Origin: an uncultured Gammaproteobacteria bacterium
GTDB lineage: Bacteria; Pseudomonadota; Gammaproteobacteria; DRJJ01
Assembly (NCBI GenBank): GCA_947258795.1
Contig: CAMYJU010000001.1
Location: 1 to 64,000 of the forward strand
Length of the DNA: 64,000 nucleotides
Direction: 5' to 3'
The notes below the pieces were generated by a model. The model saw nothing but the letters and a program-made list of their open reading frames with translations. It did not search any database and was not told where the DNA came from. Position numbers and translations under genes: made by a program. The stretch's first letter is position 1, and every line of letters starts with the position of its first letter. This document shows, piece after piece, positions 1 through 8,539 of the stretch.

Positions 1-61
1 TGGGTATCAGTGGTTCGTTCTGAGATTAAACAGCTAAGCTGATTGCTGACAGTCTGGGTGT

Positions 62-733
62 TTAGCCCGGGCTGTTCAGCAACTGTTCGTAAACATAGCC
101 GTGCAGGGCTATGATGCATTCCTTTTTCACATCCTGAAATTCGACACCATAGTAGTGCGCCAGTTTCTGCGGATCCTTTGCCGCCTCGACATGATGATTG
201 CGTATCACGGCGGACATATGCACGTGTTCACTGATGTCGGCGATACTGATACGCGTGGACATATAGATGTGCTCATTGACGTCACCGATCTGTTCGTTCA
301 TTTTTAGCAAGGCGCCCGAGGTGCTGATATTTTCAATCACTCCCGGGAGTGCATTGTCGATCTTTGACCAGTCCGCCCCGGCCTTGAAAACCGATACCAG
401 CAATTCTGACTGGGTGCGCAGCGATTTTCTGACTACAATGCTTTCCAGTTCCTCCGGGTATTCCAGATGTATGTAGGGATAGGGCTTGAGGCTCTGGGCC
501 AGTATTTTGGTGGTGAATGCAAACACATGGTTGCCGGACAACAGGCGGGCAATCAACATCTGTCCTTCACGCACCAGCATGATCTTGCCCTTGGTGCTCG
601 GGACGGTAACGATCAGGCTTTGTCTGGGTTGATAGCCGATCACATGGCAGGTGTGGCGCCGCTCCTGCTCATCACCGACGAACTGGAGCTGGATATGATC
701 GCCAACATGTAATTGCAAGTCTGAAGTGTCCAT
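62..733 (-). CDS. PilZ-domain protein, YcgR-like
   Basis: This 223-residue cytoplasmic protein probably binds cyclic di-GMP. The N-terminal half (about residues 5-95) resembles the PilZN/YcgR-N beta-barrel that precedes PilZ in flagellar-brake proteins. The PilZ half starts near residue 100 with the arginine pair R102 and R106 (VRKSLR) and has the second ligand motif NISTSG at 135-140, matching the usual [D/N]xSxxG. No membrane segment is seen. It lies 66 bp downstream of the histidine kinase gene on the same strand and is probably the last gene of an RR-HK-PilZ operon, which would link that two-component system to cyclic di-GMP. The family is clear. The output (flagellar motor, envelope or other) cannot be read from the sequence. 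Confidence 0.85.
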   Translation of the reverse strand: MDTSDLQLHVGDHIQLQFVGDEQERRHTCHVIGYQPRQSLIVTVPSTKGKIMLVREGQMLIARLLSGNHVFAFTTKILAQSLKPYPYIHLEYPEELESIVVRKSLRTQSELLVSVFKAGADWSKIDNALPGVIENISTSGALLKMNEQIGDVNEHIYMSTRISIADISEHVHMSAVIRNHHVEAAKDPQKLAHYYGVEFQDVKKECIIALHGYVYEQLLNSPG

Positions 734-799
734 TTATTTATTGTAACTTGTTCGTTTCAGGCCTGCATGCAGTATAGCGTGTGCCTTTTTACTGTGCAG

Positions 800-2935
800 T
801 TATTGTTGTACTCGTGGCAAGCTGATGGTGAAACAGACGCCTTGTTGGTCAGAGCGGTTATCTGCCTTGACCTGTCCATCATGAAACTCGGTAATCAGTC
901 GGACAATATACAATCCCAGTCCGAGATGCCCCTGTCTTTCTGCCTGTCTGTCCCGGTCTGTATTCCCTTCCCGGAATGAGACCATCGAATCGAACAGGTT
1001 GTCCCGTATCGACTCAGGCAGTGGCGGACCCTGGTTACAGACTGACAGCCTGACCAGCTGGTTTTCACAGGCCAGTTTCAGTTCGACCGCAGTGTCTTCC
1101 CGGACAAAATCCATTGCATTACTGACCAGTTTGTCCAGGCATTGCGATAGCAATTCCGGGTTGGCATTGACCATCGCGGGTTCCGGGCAGGGCTGTATGG
1201 CAAACTGCTGTCCGGCATACACTTGATGGTAGGCGCTGGCGCATTGTTCGATAAACCGGTTCAGTTCCAGTGGCTGTTTGTGTTGGCCTTGCAGGGACTG
1301 TTCCAGGCGTGCGGCCTCGCTCATGCGGGTAAGCAGGCCGCCAAGACGGTCAACACCATCGCGCGCGCGTTGCAGATAGGTCAGGGTGCTTGAATCTGCC
1401 TGGGTTTCATCAAGATTGTCCAGCGATGATCTGACGATCGTTAGCGGTGTGCGCAGTTCATGGGCCAGTTTGCCGGCCAGGGTTTCCAGGTAGCTGGTAT
1501 GCTGGTCCAGCCGCTTGACCACATGTGCAAAACTGCGCGACAGGTCACCAATCTCGTCATTGGCTGTCGAGGCCTGTATCTGTTTCTGGATGCGTCCATT
1601 CTGGTCGATGGCCAGGTCGGCATCCCGGCGCAGGCGGCGTATGCGTACAGACAAGCGGGTTGCATAGGCCAGCAGCACAACCAGTACGACCAGCAGACCG
1701 ACCAGAGAGGTATTGATGACATTGGCCAGCACGCGGTTCTGTAACAGCAGGATGCGACGGCTGGTCTGTTCCATCACCACGGCGCCACGAATACCCTGAG
1801 GGGTGTAGAGCGGGCTGGCGGCATTGAGGATGGCCTGGCTGCGTTGAGCAGCCGATTGCCAGCCACTGGCCGGTTTGCCGGAAAGTGCCTGGTTGATCTC
1901 CGGTCCTTTCAGGGTGGATGCGGCGATGCGCTGATCGGTCGGTGAGCCCGGCAGGCCCTCAAGCATCATGCGATACAGACCGTGTATAAACTGGCTGGTC
2001 CAGCTGCGCTGTTCCGGCTGATCCTTGCCCTGAAAAAGTTTGCCCGACACGGCCTGGACATTGCCATGCCGGTCAGTCACCCAGGTGCGCGAACGGGCCT
2101 CGGTGATATTTTCCAGCAGGCTCTCCAGTACCGGATCGGGGTGTATGATCAGCGGCAGTTTGGCGACCTGCCTGGAAACGGTATTACCGATGGCCAGCGG
2201 TTTTGTCAGTTCGCCGTCAGTGCCCATGGCGACATCAATCAGCCGGAAGCCGAGGCGGTTGCCGACCAGGGACACAGGCATCCGTAACTCAATCGCGTAG
2301 CCGTCATCGTTTTCCTGCCAGCTACCCTGGATCTGGAAATCCGCCTGTTCATGAATCGCTCCTGTATCGCTGCTGCGCAGCAGTTGGCGGGTGATAACGG
2401 TTCCGGGTGCCGAGGTCGCGATGCGGTAGTGTCTGAATTCACCCTCAGGGGTGACCAGTGACAGCAACAGATGATCATACAGCCTGCCGGGTTCGGTAGG
2501 GGATTGATAAACCAGCTGGCTGTCCTTGATCCTGAACACGGCATACAGGGCTTTACTGCGTCTGCCGAGCTGAAACTGTACCTGAGAGACACGATCTTCC
2601 TGCTTGCCGCGATACTGCATATAACGACTGGTGTATGGCAGCCAGTCATCGGTATAGCCATCCAGTTGTATCGGTGTATCGAGTTTGCGCAGGAATACGG
2701 TATTCTGCTGACCGTCAGTCCTGCCGGTGTTGCTACTGACAGCGGTCAGTGCAGGATGATCTTCCAGCAGTTTTGCGACTATGCGTGATTTTTCCAGCAA
2801 GGCCTGTTCGGCTGTCTGACGCAAATACTGCTCCAGGCTGCGTACGGACTGGTAACCCAGCCAGGGTATCAGCAGCAGGGTCAGGGCAACCAGGCCCAGC
2901 TGGGTACGCAGGCTGAATCGCGGTGGCCAGTTCAT
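800..2935 (-). CDS. pdsS: Sensor histidine kinase, dedicated-sortase-system type (PdsS-like)
   Basis: A 711-residue membrane histidine kinase. Residues about 12-30 form a first membrane segment. A long periplasmic region follows, with a CBM9/DOMON-like beta-sandwich at about 80-245 (it begins LDTPIQLDGYTDDW). A second membrane segment lies near 405-425, then a HAMP linker, the HisKA domain with phospho-acceptor His492 in LAHELRTPL, and an HATPase domain with N-box (LDKLVSNAMDF) and G-box (GLGLYIV). This architecture and length match the kinase of the proteobacterial dedicated sortase system, and the neighbouring regulator and PdsO-like gene agree. It is 17 bp downstream of the response regulator on the same strand. 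The sensed signal is unknown; the sandwich suggests a carbohydrate or envelope ligand (inference). Confidence 0.85.
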   Translation of the reverse strand: MNWPPRFSLRTQLGLVALTLLLIPWLGYQSVRSLEQYLRQTAEQALLEKSRIVAKLLEDHPALTAVSSNTGRTDGQQNTVFLRKLDTPIQLDGYTDDWLPYTSRYMQYRGKQEDRVSQVQFQLGRRSKALYAVFRIKDSQLVYQSPTEPGRLYDHLLLSLVTPEGEFRHYRIATSAPGTVITRQLLRSSDTGAIHEQADFQIQGSWQENDDGYAIELRMPVSLVGNRLGFRLIDVAMGTDGELTKPLAIGNTVSRQVAKLPLIIHPDPVLESLLENITEARSRTWVTDRHGNVQAVSGKLFQGKDQPEQRSWTSQFIHGLYRMMLEGLPGSPTDQRIAASTLKGPEINQALSGKPASGWQSAAQRSQAILNAASPLYTPQGIRGAVVMEQTSRRILLLQNRVLANVINTSLVGLLVVLVVLLAYATRLSVRIRRLRRDADLAIDQNGRIQKQIQASTANDEIGDLSRSFAHVVKRLDQHTSYLETLAGKLAHELRTPLTIVRSSLDNLDETQADSSTLTYLQRARDGVDRLGGLLTRMSEAARLEQSLQGQHKQPLELNRFIEQCASAYHQVYAGQQFAIQPCPEPAMVNANPELLSQCLDKLVSNAMDFVREDTAVELKLACENQLVRLSVCNQGPPLPESIRDNLFDSMVSFREGNTDRDRQAERQGHLGLGLYIVRLITEFHDGQVKADNRSDQQGVCFTISLPRVQQ

Positions 2936-2952
2936 GGAATACCCCGGTTCAT

Positions 2953-3651
2953 TCAGACGTCGGCGTTATGCCAGCGGTAGCCCATACCGTATACGGTATC
3001 GATTGCGTTGAAAGCGCTATCGGTTTTCTGGAACTTGCGTCGAATACGTTTGATATGTGAGGTTATGGTGGTGTCATCGACAACGATGTTGGCGGCCTCC
3101 ATTAACTGCTCGCGGTTCTTGACCTGGCCCGGGCGTCTGGCGATTGCATGTAATAACCAGAACTCGGTCACGGTCAGGTCGAGTGGTTCGTCACGCCAGG
3201 TCGCCAGTAAACGGGTGGTATCCAGTGTCAGTTCACCATGATGGATACAGGTGTCGCTTTCCTGAGCCTGTGTCAGGGCCTCCATTCTTCTGAACAGTGC
3301 CGCGATGCGTGCGAGCAGATGAGGCAGGCTGATGTCCTTGGTCAGGTAGTCATCCGCACCCAGTCGCAGGCCCGATATACTGTCCAGGTCGTTATCGCGT
3401 GCGGTCAAAAAGATGATCGGCAGGCTCGCGGACAGGCCACGCAGTTCACGGCACAGTTCGAACCCGGCCTCGGCGCCATCATCGAGGCTGATGTCCAACA
3501 GTACCAGGTCTGGTAATTGCTGATTAAACGCCTGCAAGGCCTGTTTGCTATCGCCATAGGCATGCACCCGGTATCCCTCGCGTTGAAATGCGTCGGAATA
3601 GTTATCCCGTATGGCCGGCTCATCTTCAACTATCGCAATGGTTCTCGACAT
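2953..3651 (-). CDS. pdsR: OmpR-family response regulator (PdsR-like)
   Basis: A 232-residue two-component response regulator. The receiver domain has the acidic pair in VEDE (residues 8-11), phospho-acceptor Asp53 in LLDISLDD, the switch threonine in FLTA (about 83) and the conserved lysine in LTKD (about 105). The C-terminal half (about 135-228) is a winged-helix DNA-binding domain (LTVTEFWLLHAIARRPGQV, then SHIKRIRRKF and GMGYRW). It is the first gene of the operon and is transcribed away from the PdsO-like gene. The 220 bp between the two start codons is the likely control region for both, but I see no convincing operator or promoter there. Assignment to the dedicated sortase system rests on the neighbours. 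Confidence 0.88.
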   Translation of the reverse strand: MSRTIAIVEDEPAIRDNYSDAFQREGYRVHAYGDSKQALQAFNQQLPDLVLLDISLDDGAEAGFELCRELRGLSASLPIIFLTARDNDLDSISGLRLGADDYLTKDISLPHLLARIAALFRRMEALTQAQESDTCIHHGELTLDTTRLLATWRDEPLDLTVTEFWLLHAIARRPGQVKNREQLMEAANIVVDDTTITSHIKRIRRKFQKTDSAFNAIDTVYGMGYRWHNADV

Positions 3652-3871
3652 ACTGCTATCCAGTTGTGTTTGGATAATTATACGGGTTTTAAGCTAATAC
3701 GACACAATTCGCCATAATTGCTCAGGATTCATCCCGGTTACGTTCCGTTGTGCGCCATGTTCAGGCGCTTTAATCAGTACTGTCAACAGCCGGCGCTGGT
3801 CTGGATACCTCAAACAGGATTGCCATGGATGGCGCGCTGGTACATCTAAACAACGAATCAGGAGTATTTGC

Positions 3872-4651
3872 ATGAACAACAGATTTTTTTCCTTACGCAA
3901 GACAGTACTGGCCATAGCCTTGATGGGTGGTCTGAATACAGTGACACAGGCGGGAGAGCCAGGATCGATGTACGCGCCTGTTACTTTCGAGCCGGTCAGG
4001 GATGATCAGGCTATTTCGGTCGGTATCGGTGCCGTGTTTGGGGCATTGCTCGGTGGTCCAGCCGGACTGGTCATCGGTATGGTCGGTATGAACGCGATGG
4101 ATGACTATCAACACCGGCAACAACAGCAGGCAGCACTAGCGACCGATACTGAATTCGAGTCTGGGCCTTCTGCTGACAGCCCTGTACAGACCGAGTCCCT
4201 GGCTGCTTTTGAAACCAGTGATGAGGATGTCACGCAGCTGGCCGCACTGGCCCAGCGTTCGGCCAGGCATCCGGACAGTTACCTGTCGCAGGCACTGGCA
4301 AGCCATTTTGAACAATGGATTCAGTTTCGTACCGGCAAGTCCGAGCTGGAGCCGCATCTGTATCAGCAACTTGCACGCTCGGCGGCATGGATGAACCAGA
4401 TGCCGTCCGTCCAGATCGAGTTACATGGTTTTACAGACCCGCGTGGTAACGACCAGGACAACCTGGCCCTGTCACGCGCCCGCCTGGACAGTGTCCGGCG
4501 TGCATTGATCGAAGGTGGTCTGGATCAGGCACGTATTACCGGTTTTGCGCATGGAGAGAGTCAGCCACTGTATAGCGGAAACGACGCGGAGGGAAATGAC
4601 TTCGAACGCCGTGTACTGATCAGTTTTCAGTTGCAGGGGCAGCCGTCATGA
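3872..4651 (+). CDS. pdsO: OmpA-like outer-membrane protein, PdsO-like
   Basis: A 259-residue envelope protein. An N-terminal signal peptide (to about residue 27, ending TQAG) is followed by a glycine-rich hydrophobic stretch near residues 50-70 that could insert in a membrane. A variable Gln-rich linker follows, then a C-terminal OmpA/MotB peptidoglycan-binding domain (about 150-255) with the motifs IELHGFTDPRG, LALSRARLDSVR and ERRVLIS. This layout fits the sortase-associated OmpA-like protein PdsO, which normally accompanies a kinase/regulator pair like the one next door, plus a sortase and its substrate. Neither of the latter lies in this window. The start has a good ribosome site (AGGAG, 8 bases upstream). 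The stop overlaps the next small gene as ATGA. Confidence 0.8.
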   Translation: MNNRFFSLRKTVLAIALMGGLNTVTQAGEPGSMYAPVTFEPVRDDQAISVGIGAVFGALLGGPAGLVIGMVGMNAMDDYQHRQQQQAALATDTEFESGPSADSPVQTESLAAFETSDEDVTQLAALAQRSARHPDSYLSQALASHFEQWIQFRTGKSELEPHLYQQLARSAAWMNQMPSVQIELHGFTDPRGNDQDNLALSRARLDSVRRALIEGGLDQARITGFAHGESQPLYSGNDAEGNDFERRVLISFQLQGQPS

Positions 4652-4803
4652 GCTGGATACAACCACTATCCGAGGATTTTCTGTATAGCGATCCGGAGGC
4701 CATTGCGACGGAGCTGTATCGTGTCCATACAGGTGAGCCGCAGACAACGGGGCAGCAAGTGTCTGATAGTCCAACGGATCAACAGCCGGAGGAAACAGCA
4801 TGA
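4648..4803 (+). CDS. Small hypothetical protein, coupled to pdsO
   Basis: A 51-residue reading frame whose ATG overlaps the pdsO stop as ATGA and whose own stop overlaps the next small gene, also as ATGA. The start is MSWIQPLSEDF and the C-terminal half is rich in Gln, Thr and Glu. There is no signal peptide or membrane segment. I do not recognise a family. The double ATGA overlap is the main reason to believe it is translated. An acidic soluble peptide made in step with PdsO is all that can be said. Confidence 0.5.
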   Translation: MSWIQPLSEDFLYSDPEAIATELYRVHTGEPQTTGQQVSDSPTDQQPEETA

Positions 4804-4943
4804 GCAAGCTGGATCAAACCCTGAGTCTGAACCTCAAAGGTCATGCCCTGCAAACTGCAGGGCGGGTCCTGTTGCTGGCTACATCCGCCGGTCTGTTCAC
4901 GTCTTTCCTGTTGATAGCAATCATCATGCAGATCGGCCTGTGA
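4800..4943 (+). CDS. Small single-pass membrane protein, coupled to pdsO
   Basis: A 47-residue frame starting MSKLDQTLSLNLKGH. One hydrophobic segment covers about residues 23-46 and runs to the C-terminus. The ATG overlaps the stop of the preceding 51-residue gene (ATGA), so the three frames pdsO, 51 aa and 47 aa form a chain of translational couplings. No family is recognised. Single-pass peptides encoded with an envelope protein often act as accessory subunits, but that is only a guess here. The next gene (PBP1b) starts 119 bases downstream. Confidence 0.5.
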   Translation: MSKLDQTLSLNLKGHALQTAGRVLLLATSAGLFTSFLLIAIIMQIGL

Positions 4944-5062
4944 TATTGACAGACTGTGCGCATATACCCGGATATCCTGCCTGCAATACCGTATAGTGCC
5001 GTTCTTTGACAGCATACGGACAGGCTGTTGTAATGAAGTCGCGACAGCAGGCGGAAAGGGTA

Positions 5063-7402
5063 ATGGCGAAAACACGTAAACGGGCAAGCGCTAAATCGGG
5101 TAAAAAAACGGCCAGACGTCGGCGTCGCAAGGCCGGTGGTTCACGCCTGCGTACCATACTGCGTGTATCGTTGATTGCACTGCTGGTCGGTTCGGTACTG
5201 GCGGCCCTGTATACGGTTTATCTTGACTACCGGATACGTGACCAGTTCGAAGGCAAGCGCTGGGCCTTGCCGGCACGGGTTTATGCCCGGCCACTCGAGC
5301 TTTATGCCGGTCTGAATCTGGCACAAAAGGAACTGGTTGCTGAATTGAAGCAGTTGCATTATCGACCCGTCAAACGGGTAGGGAGTCCCGGCACCTTTTC
5401 GGTCAAGGGTAGTCAGGTCGAGATACGTACCCGGCAATTCACCTTCTGGGACGGCAGTGAGCCCGAACGCCATGTGCGTATCCGTATCGGTGGCGGGGTC
5501 GTGCAGCAGATCAGGGACCTGGATAGCCGTGAGGGGGTCCCGCTGTTAAGACTGGACCCGGTGCTGTTTGCCAGTATCTATCCGGCCCACAATGAGGACC
5601 GTATCCTGGTCAAGCTCGACCAGGTACCGGAGACCCTGCTCAAGGCGTTGCTGGCGGTTGAGGACCGGCAGTTTTATCAGCACAGTGGCGTCGACATCAG
5701 GGCGATCGCGCGGGCACTCTGGGCCAATTTGCGTGCCGGCCGGGCTGTGCAGGGTGGCAGTACGCTGACCCAGCAACTGGTCAAGAACTACTTTCTGAGT
5801 AACAAGCGATCGCTCTGGCGCAAGTTGAACGAGGCCATCATGGCCATGTTGCTGGAATGGCATTATGACAAGCAGGAGATACTGGAGGCCTATCTGAACG
5901 AGGTCTATCTCGGCCAGGATGGCCAGCGCGCGGTACATGGTTTTGGTCTGGCCAGTCGCTTCTATTTCCAGCGACCTCTCAAGCGCCTGTCCCTGCACCA
6001 GTTTGCATTACTGGTCGGACTGGTCAAGGGCGCCTCATTTTATGACCCGCGGCGGTTTCCGAAACGGGCGAAAAAACGGCGTGACCTGGTGCTGGAGCAG
6101 ATGACTCTGCAGGGCCATATCAGCGATGCCCAGGCCGGCATCGCCAAACAGAAACCGCTGGGTGTCACGGCCGCGACACCTGGCAGTATCAGTCGCTATC
6201 CGGCCTTCCTGGACCTGGTGCGCCGACAGTTACGGCGTGACTATCGCGATGAGGACCTGATGTCGGAAGGACTGCGCATCTTTACAACCTTCGATCCGAT
6301 TATCCAGGCGCGCGCCGAGCAGGACTTCCGTAAATCCGTGGACTGGCTGGAACGCCAGCACCGCATCGAGGACAAACAGTTACAGGGTGCCGCGGTGATC
6401 ACGGATGTGCAGCAGGGTGAGATCGTGGCGATGATCGGCGGGCGTGATCCGAAGTTCGCCGGTTTTAACCGTGCGCTGGATGCGATTCGCCAGGTCGGCT
6501 CACTGGTTAAACCGGCCACCTATCTGGCCGCACTGCAGTCAGGTGACTATACCCTGGCCAGCATCCTGCAGGATCAGCCGATTGAACTGCTGAACGAGGA
6601 CGGCAGTATCTGGTCACCGAACAACTACGACAAGTTGTTTCGGGATACCGTACCCCTGTTTGCCGGCCTGGTGTATTCGCTGAACGTACCGTCGATACGC
6701 CTGGGTATGGAGGTCGGGCTTGATACTGTCAGCGAGACCCTGAATCAGCTCGGTATCATCAGGCCACTGAAGGCCTATCCATCGATGCTGCTGGGCGCGA
6801 TCGCGATGTCGCCACTGGAGATGGCGCAGGCCTACTATACGATTGCGGCCGGTGGTTTTTACAGTCCATTGCGGTCGATACGCGCTGTGCTGGATAACAG
6901 CGGTGAACCGCTTCAACGCTATGCACTGACGGTCCAGGCGCAGTTTGATCCGGTCCCGATATACCTGCTGAATGCCACCCTGCAACAGGTTGGGCGTATC
7001 GGTACTGCGCGTTCGCTGGCCTGGTCGTTCCCGGATGAACTGGGGTTGGCCGGCAAGACCGGCACCACCGATGATTTACGTGACAGCTGGTTTGCCGGCT
7101 ATTCCGGCAACTTCCTGACCGTGGTCTGGCTCGGTCGCGACGATAACGGCTCGATGGGGCTGACCGGGGCTACCGGTGCGCTGCGGGTCTGGAGCCGGAT
7201 TATGTCGCATCTGAAGCTGATCCCGTTTCAGCCGGATCTGCCGGAAGGGATCGAGTACTTCTGGATCGATCAGAAAAGCGGGCTTTTATCCGCACAGGGC
7301 TGTGAAGGTGCGGTACAATTACCCTTTATTATCGGTACCGAGCCTGATCAAGAGGCAGACTGCCTAAGCGATGAAGTCGACTTATTTAATGATTATGAGT
7401 AA
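5063..7402 (+). CDS. mrcB: Penicillin-binding protein 1B (bifunctional transglycosylase/transpeptidase)
   Basis: Class A PBP that polymerises lipid II and cross-links peptidoglycan at the inner membrane. From this ATG it is 779 residues: a very basic cytoplasmic tail, one membrane anchor (about 33-55), a UvrB-like/UB2H region, and the GT51 transglycosylase with catalytic Glu200 in VEDRQFYQHSG and the GGSTLTQQLVKN motif. The transpeptidase follows, with Ser480 in SLVK, SLN at 539-541 and KTGT starting at Lys665. The frame is open upstream to a TTG at 5006 and an ATG at 5033. I prefer 5063 because a GGAAAGG site precedes it. The short UB2H region fits an Lpo-type outer-membrane activator, and the next gene, overlapping by 8 bases, looks like one. 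Confidence 0.95.
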   Translation: MAKTRKRASAKSGKKTARRRRRKAGGSRLRTILRVSLIALLVGSVLAALYTVYLDYRIRDQFEGKRWALPARVYARPLELYAGLNLAQKELVAELKQLHYRPVKRVGSPGTFSVKGSQVEIRTRQFTFWDGSEPERHVRIRIGGGVVQQIRDLDSREGVPLLRLDPVLFASIYPAHNEDRILVKLDQVPETLLKALLAVEDRQFYQHSGVDIRAIARALWANLRAGRAVQGGSTLTQQLVKNYFLSNKRSLWRKLNEAIMAMLLEWHYDKQEILEAYLNEVYLGQDGQRAVHGFGLASRFYFQRPLKRLSLHQFALLVGLVKGASFYDPRRFPKRAKKRRDLVLEQMTLQGHISDAQAGIAKQKPLGVTAATPGSISRYPAFLDLVRRQLRRDYRDEDLMSEGLRIFTTFDPIIQARAEQDFRKSVDWLERQHRIEDKQLQGAAVITDVQQGEIVAMIGGRDPKFAGFNRALDAIRQVGSLVKPATYLAALQSGDYTLASILQDQPIELLNEDGSIWSPNNYDKLFRDTVPLFAGLVYSLNVPSIRLGMEVGLDTVSETLNQLGIIRPLKAYPSMLLGAIAMSPLEMAQAYYTIAAGGFYSPLRSIRAVLDNSGEPLQRYALTVQAQFDPVPIYLLNATLQQVGRIGTARSLAWSFPDELGLAGKTGTTDDLRDSWFAGYSGNFLTVVWLGRDDNGSMGLTGATGALRVWSRIMSHLKLIPFQPDLPEGIEYFWIDQKSGLLSAQGCEGAVQLPFIIGTEPDQEADCLSDEVDLFNDYE

Positions 7403-7934
7403 ATCAGCGATGCGGCCTGACCGGTTGCTGTTGCTGGGCGCTATTGTGAGTCTGGCAGCCTGTACTGCACAACTGCCTGTCACTGAACAAGATGCCCCAG
7501 TGGTTGAGGAGCGCAGTCAGTCGCTTGAGTCTGAACGGCAGACGGGTGAACAAAAGCCGGCCACTGCCAAAACCTATGCCTATCGAACACCCAGCAGTAG
7601 TGCGGGCCGTTCCGCGGTGGCCGATTTGCGTGAAAAGGCCCGCCTGCAAACAGACCAGGGCAAGCTGAACCAGGCGGCTGCCTTGCTGGAGCGCGCATTG
7701 CGTATCCAGCCGCGTGATGCCTTGCTATGGAACCAGTTGGCTGATATTCGGTTGCGCCAGAAGCGCTACCCGCAGGCCGAGTCTCTGGCGCGCAAATCCA
7801 TTAGCCTGGCCGGACAGCAAACCCGTTTAAAGGTGCGTAACTGGCGTATGATTGCTACCGCCAGGCAGCAGAGCGGCAATCCCGAAGGTGCAAAAAGGGC
7901 ATTGCGGCAGGCCGAGCAGCTATCCAATCAATAA
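7395..7934 (+). CDS. lpoP: TPR lipoprotein, probable PBP1b activator LpoP
   Basis: A 179-residue lipoprotein. The signal peptide ends in a lipobox (SLAAC, Cys23). A disordered, Glu/Gln/Thr-rich linker follows to about residue 65, then a tetratricopeptide domain (about 75-175) with motifs such as LNQAAALLERALRIQPRD and YPQAESLARKSISLAG. The gene overlaps the end of mrcB by 8 bases, so the two are probably co-translated. In Pseudomonas aeruginosa the TPR lipoprotein LpoP is encoded next to PBP1b and activates it from the outer membrane, replacing the unrelated enterobacterial LpoB. Fold, linker and position all match that. The function is inferred by this analogy. An upstream in-frame ATG at 7371 is less likely because it would add a tail before the signal peptide. 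Confidence 0.8.
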   Translation: MSKSAMRPDRLLLLGAIVSLAACTAQLPVTEQDAPVVEERSQSLESERQTGEQKPATAKTYAYRTPSSSAGRSAVADLREKARLQTDQGKLNQAAALLERALRIQPRDALLWNQLADIRLRQKRYPQAESLARKSISLAGQQTRLKVRNWRMIATARQQSGNPEGAKRALRQAEQLSNQ

Positions 7935-8032
7935 CTACCTTATTGTATATAACTTTAAGAATAAACCCTATTTTATTGATTCTAAATATAATACTATTGA
8001 ATTCATCAGGATAAGCCAGGGGTAGCTAGCGG

Positions 8033-8539
8033 GTGGGTCTGTATTCCGTTGACAAACTGATCTCCGAAGCACGTCGTGTTGCGGCGGAGTATCGTCGTGC
8101 GACCGGCAAGACCCTTGGCGGTATCAGCGGTGAGATCGCCGAAAACGATGCTGCGCGGCTGTTGAATCTGAAACTGAATACCAGTGGTGAGGGTGGTTAT
8201 AACGCGATTGGCCAGGGCAAGCGTAAAGGTCGCCGTATCCAGATCAAGGGACGGGCCATCTTTGACGAACGCAAGGGCGGCCAGCGCATCGGCCAACTCA
8301 AGCTGGAACAGGACTGGGACAGCGTGATGCTGGTACTGATGGATGAAAATTTCGAACCCTATGAAATCTACGAAGCCGTGCGCGAGGATATCGAACAGGA
8401 CATGGATGAGGCCCGTTCCAGCAAACGCAGCAGTCGCGGGGCGATGTCGATTTCGCGTTTTCGCAAGCTTGCAGGACTGGTCTGGTGCCGGGAGCAGGGC
8501 GAAATCGACGACGAGATCTGGGATAACCAGACTGACTGA
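8033..8539 (+). CDS. Conserved hypothetical protein, possible nuclease-like fold
   Basis: A 168-residue soluble protein with a GTG start and the stop overlapping yoaA as TGATG. I do not recognise a named family with confidence. Visible elements are an N-terminal helix, ISGEIAENDAARLL (about 34-47), GEGGYNAIG (about 53-61), GRRIQIKGR (about 67-75) and a basic Ser/Arg-rich tract near 125-140. The spacing Glu ... Asn/Asp ... xIK resembles the E, D and [E/Q]xK points of PD-(D/E)XK nuclease-like folds, but this is weak. Coupling to a DNA-repair helicase gene makes a nucleic-acid role reasonable. The AT-rich 98 bases upstream contain an exact TATAAT (7987-7992) without a convincing -35 box. Confidence 0.6.
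   Translation: MGLYSVDKLISEARRVAAEYRRATGKTLGGISGEIAENDAARLLNLKLNTSGEGGYNAIGQGKRKGRRIQIKGRAIFDERKGGQRIGQLKLEQDWDSVMLVLMDENFEPYEIYEAVREDIEQDMDEARSSKRSSRGAMSISRFRKLAGLVWCREQGEIDDEIWDNQTD

Noticed and set aside
1-61. Partial gene or terminator at the left edge
   Set aside because: No open frame with recognisable content and no convincing stem with a T-run.
2239-2661. A 140-codon frame in another reading frame of the histidine kinase gene
   Set aside because: Shadow frame inside a conserved kinase gene, with low-complexity Ser/Arg/Cys-rich translation and no start signals.
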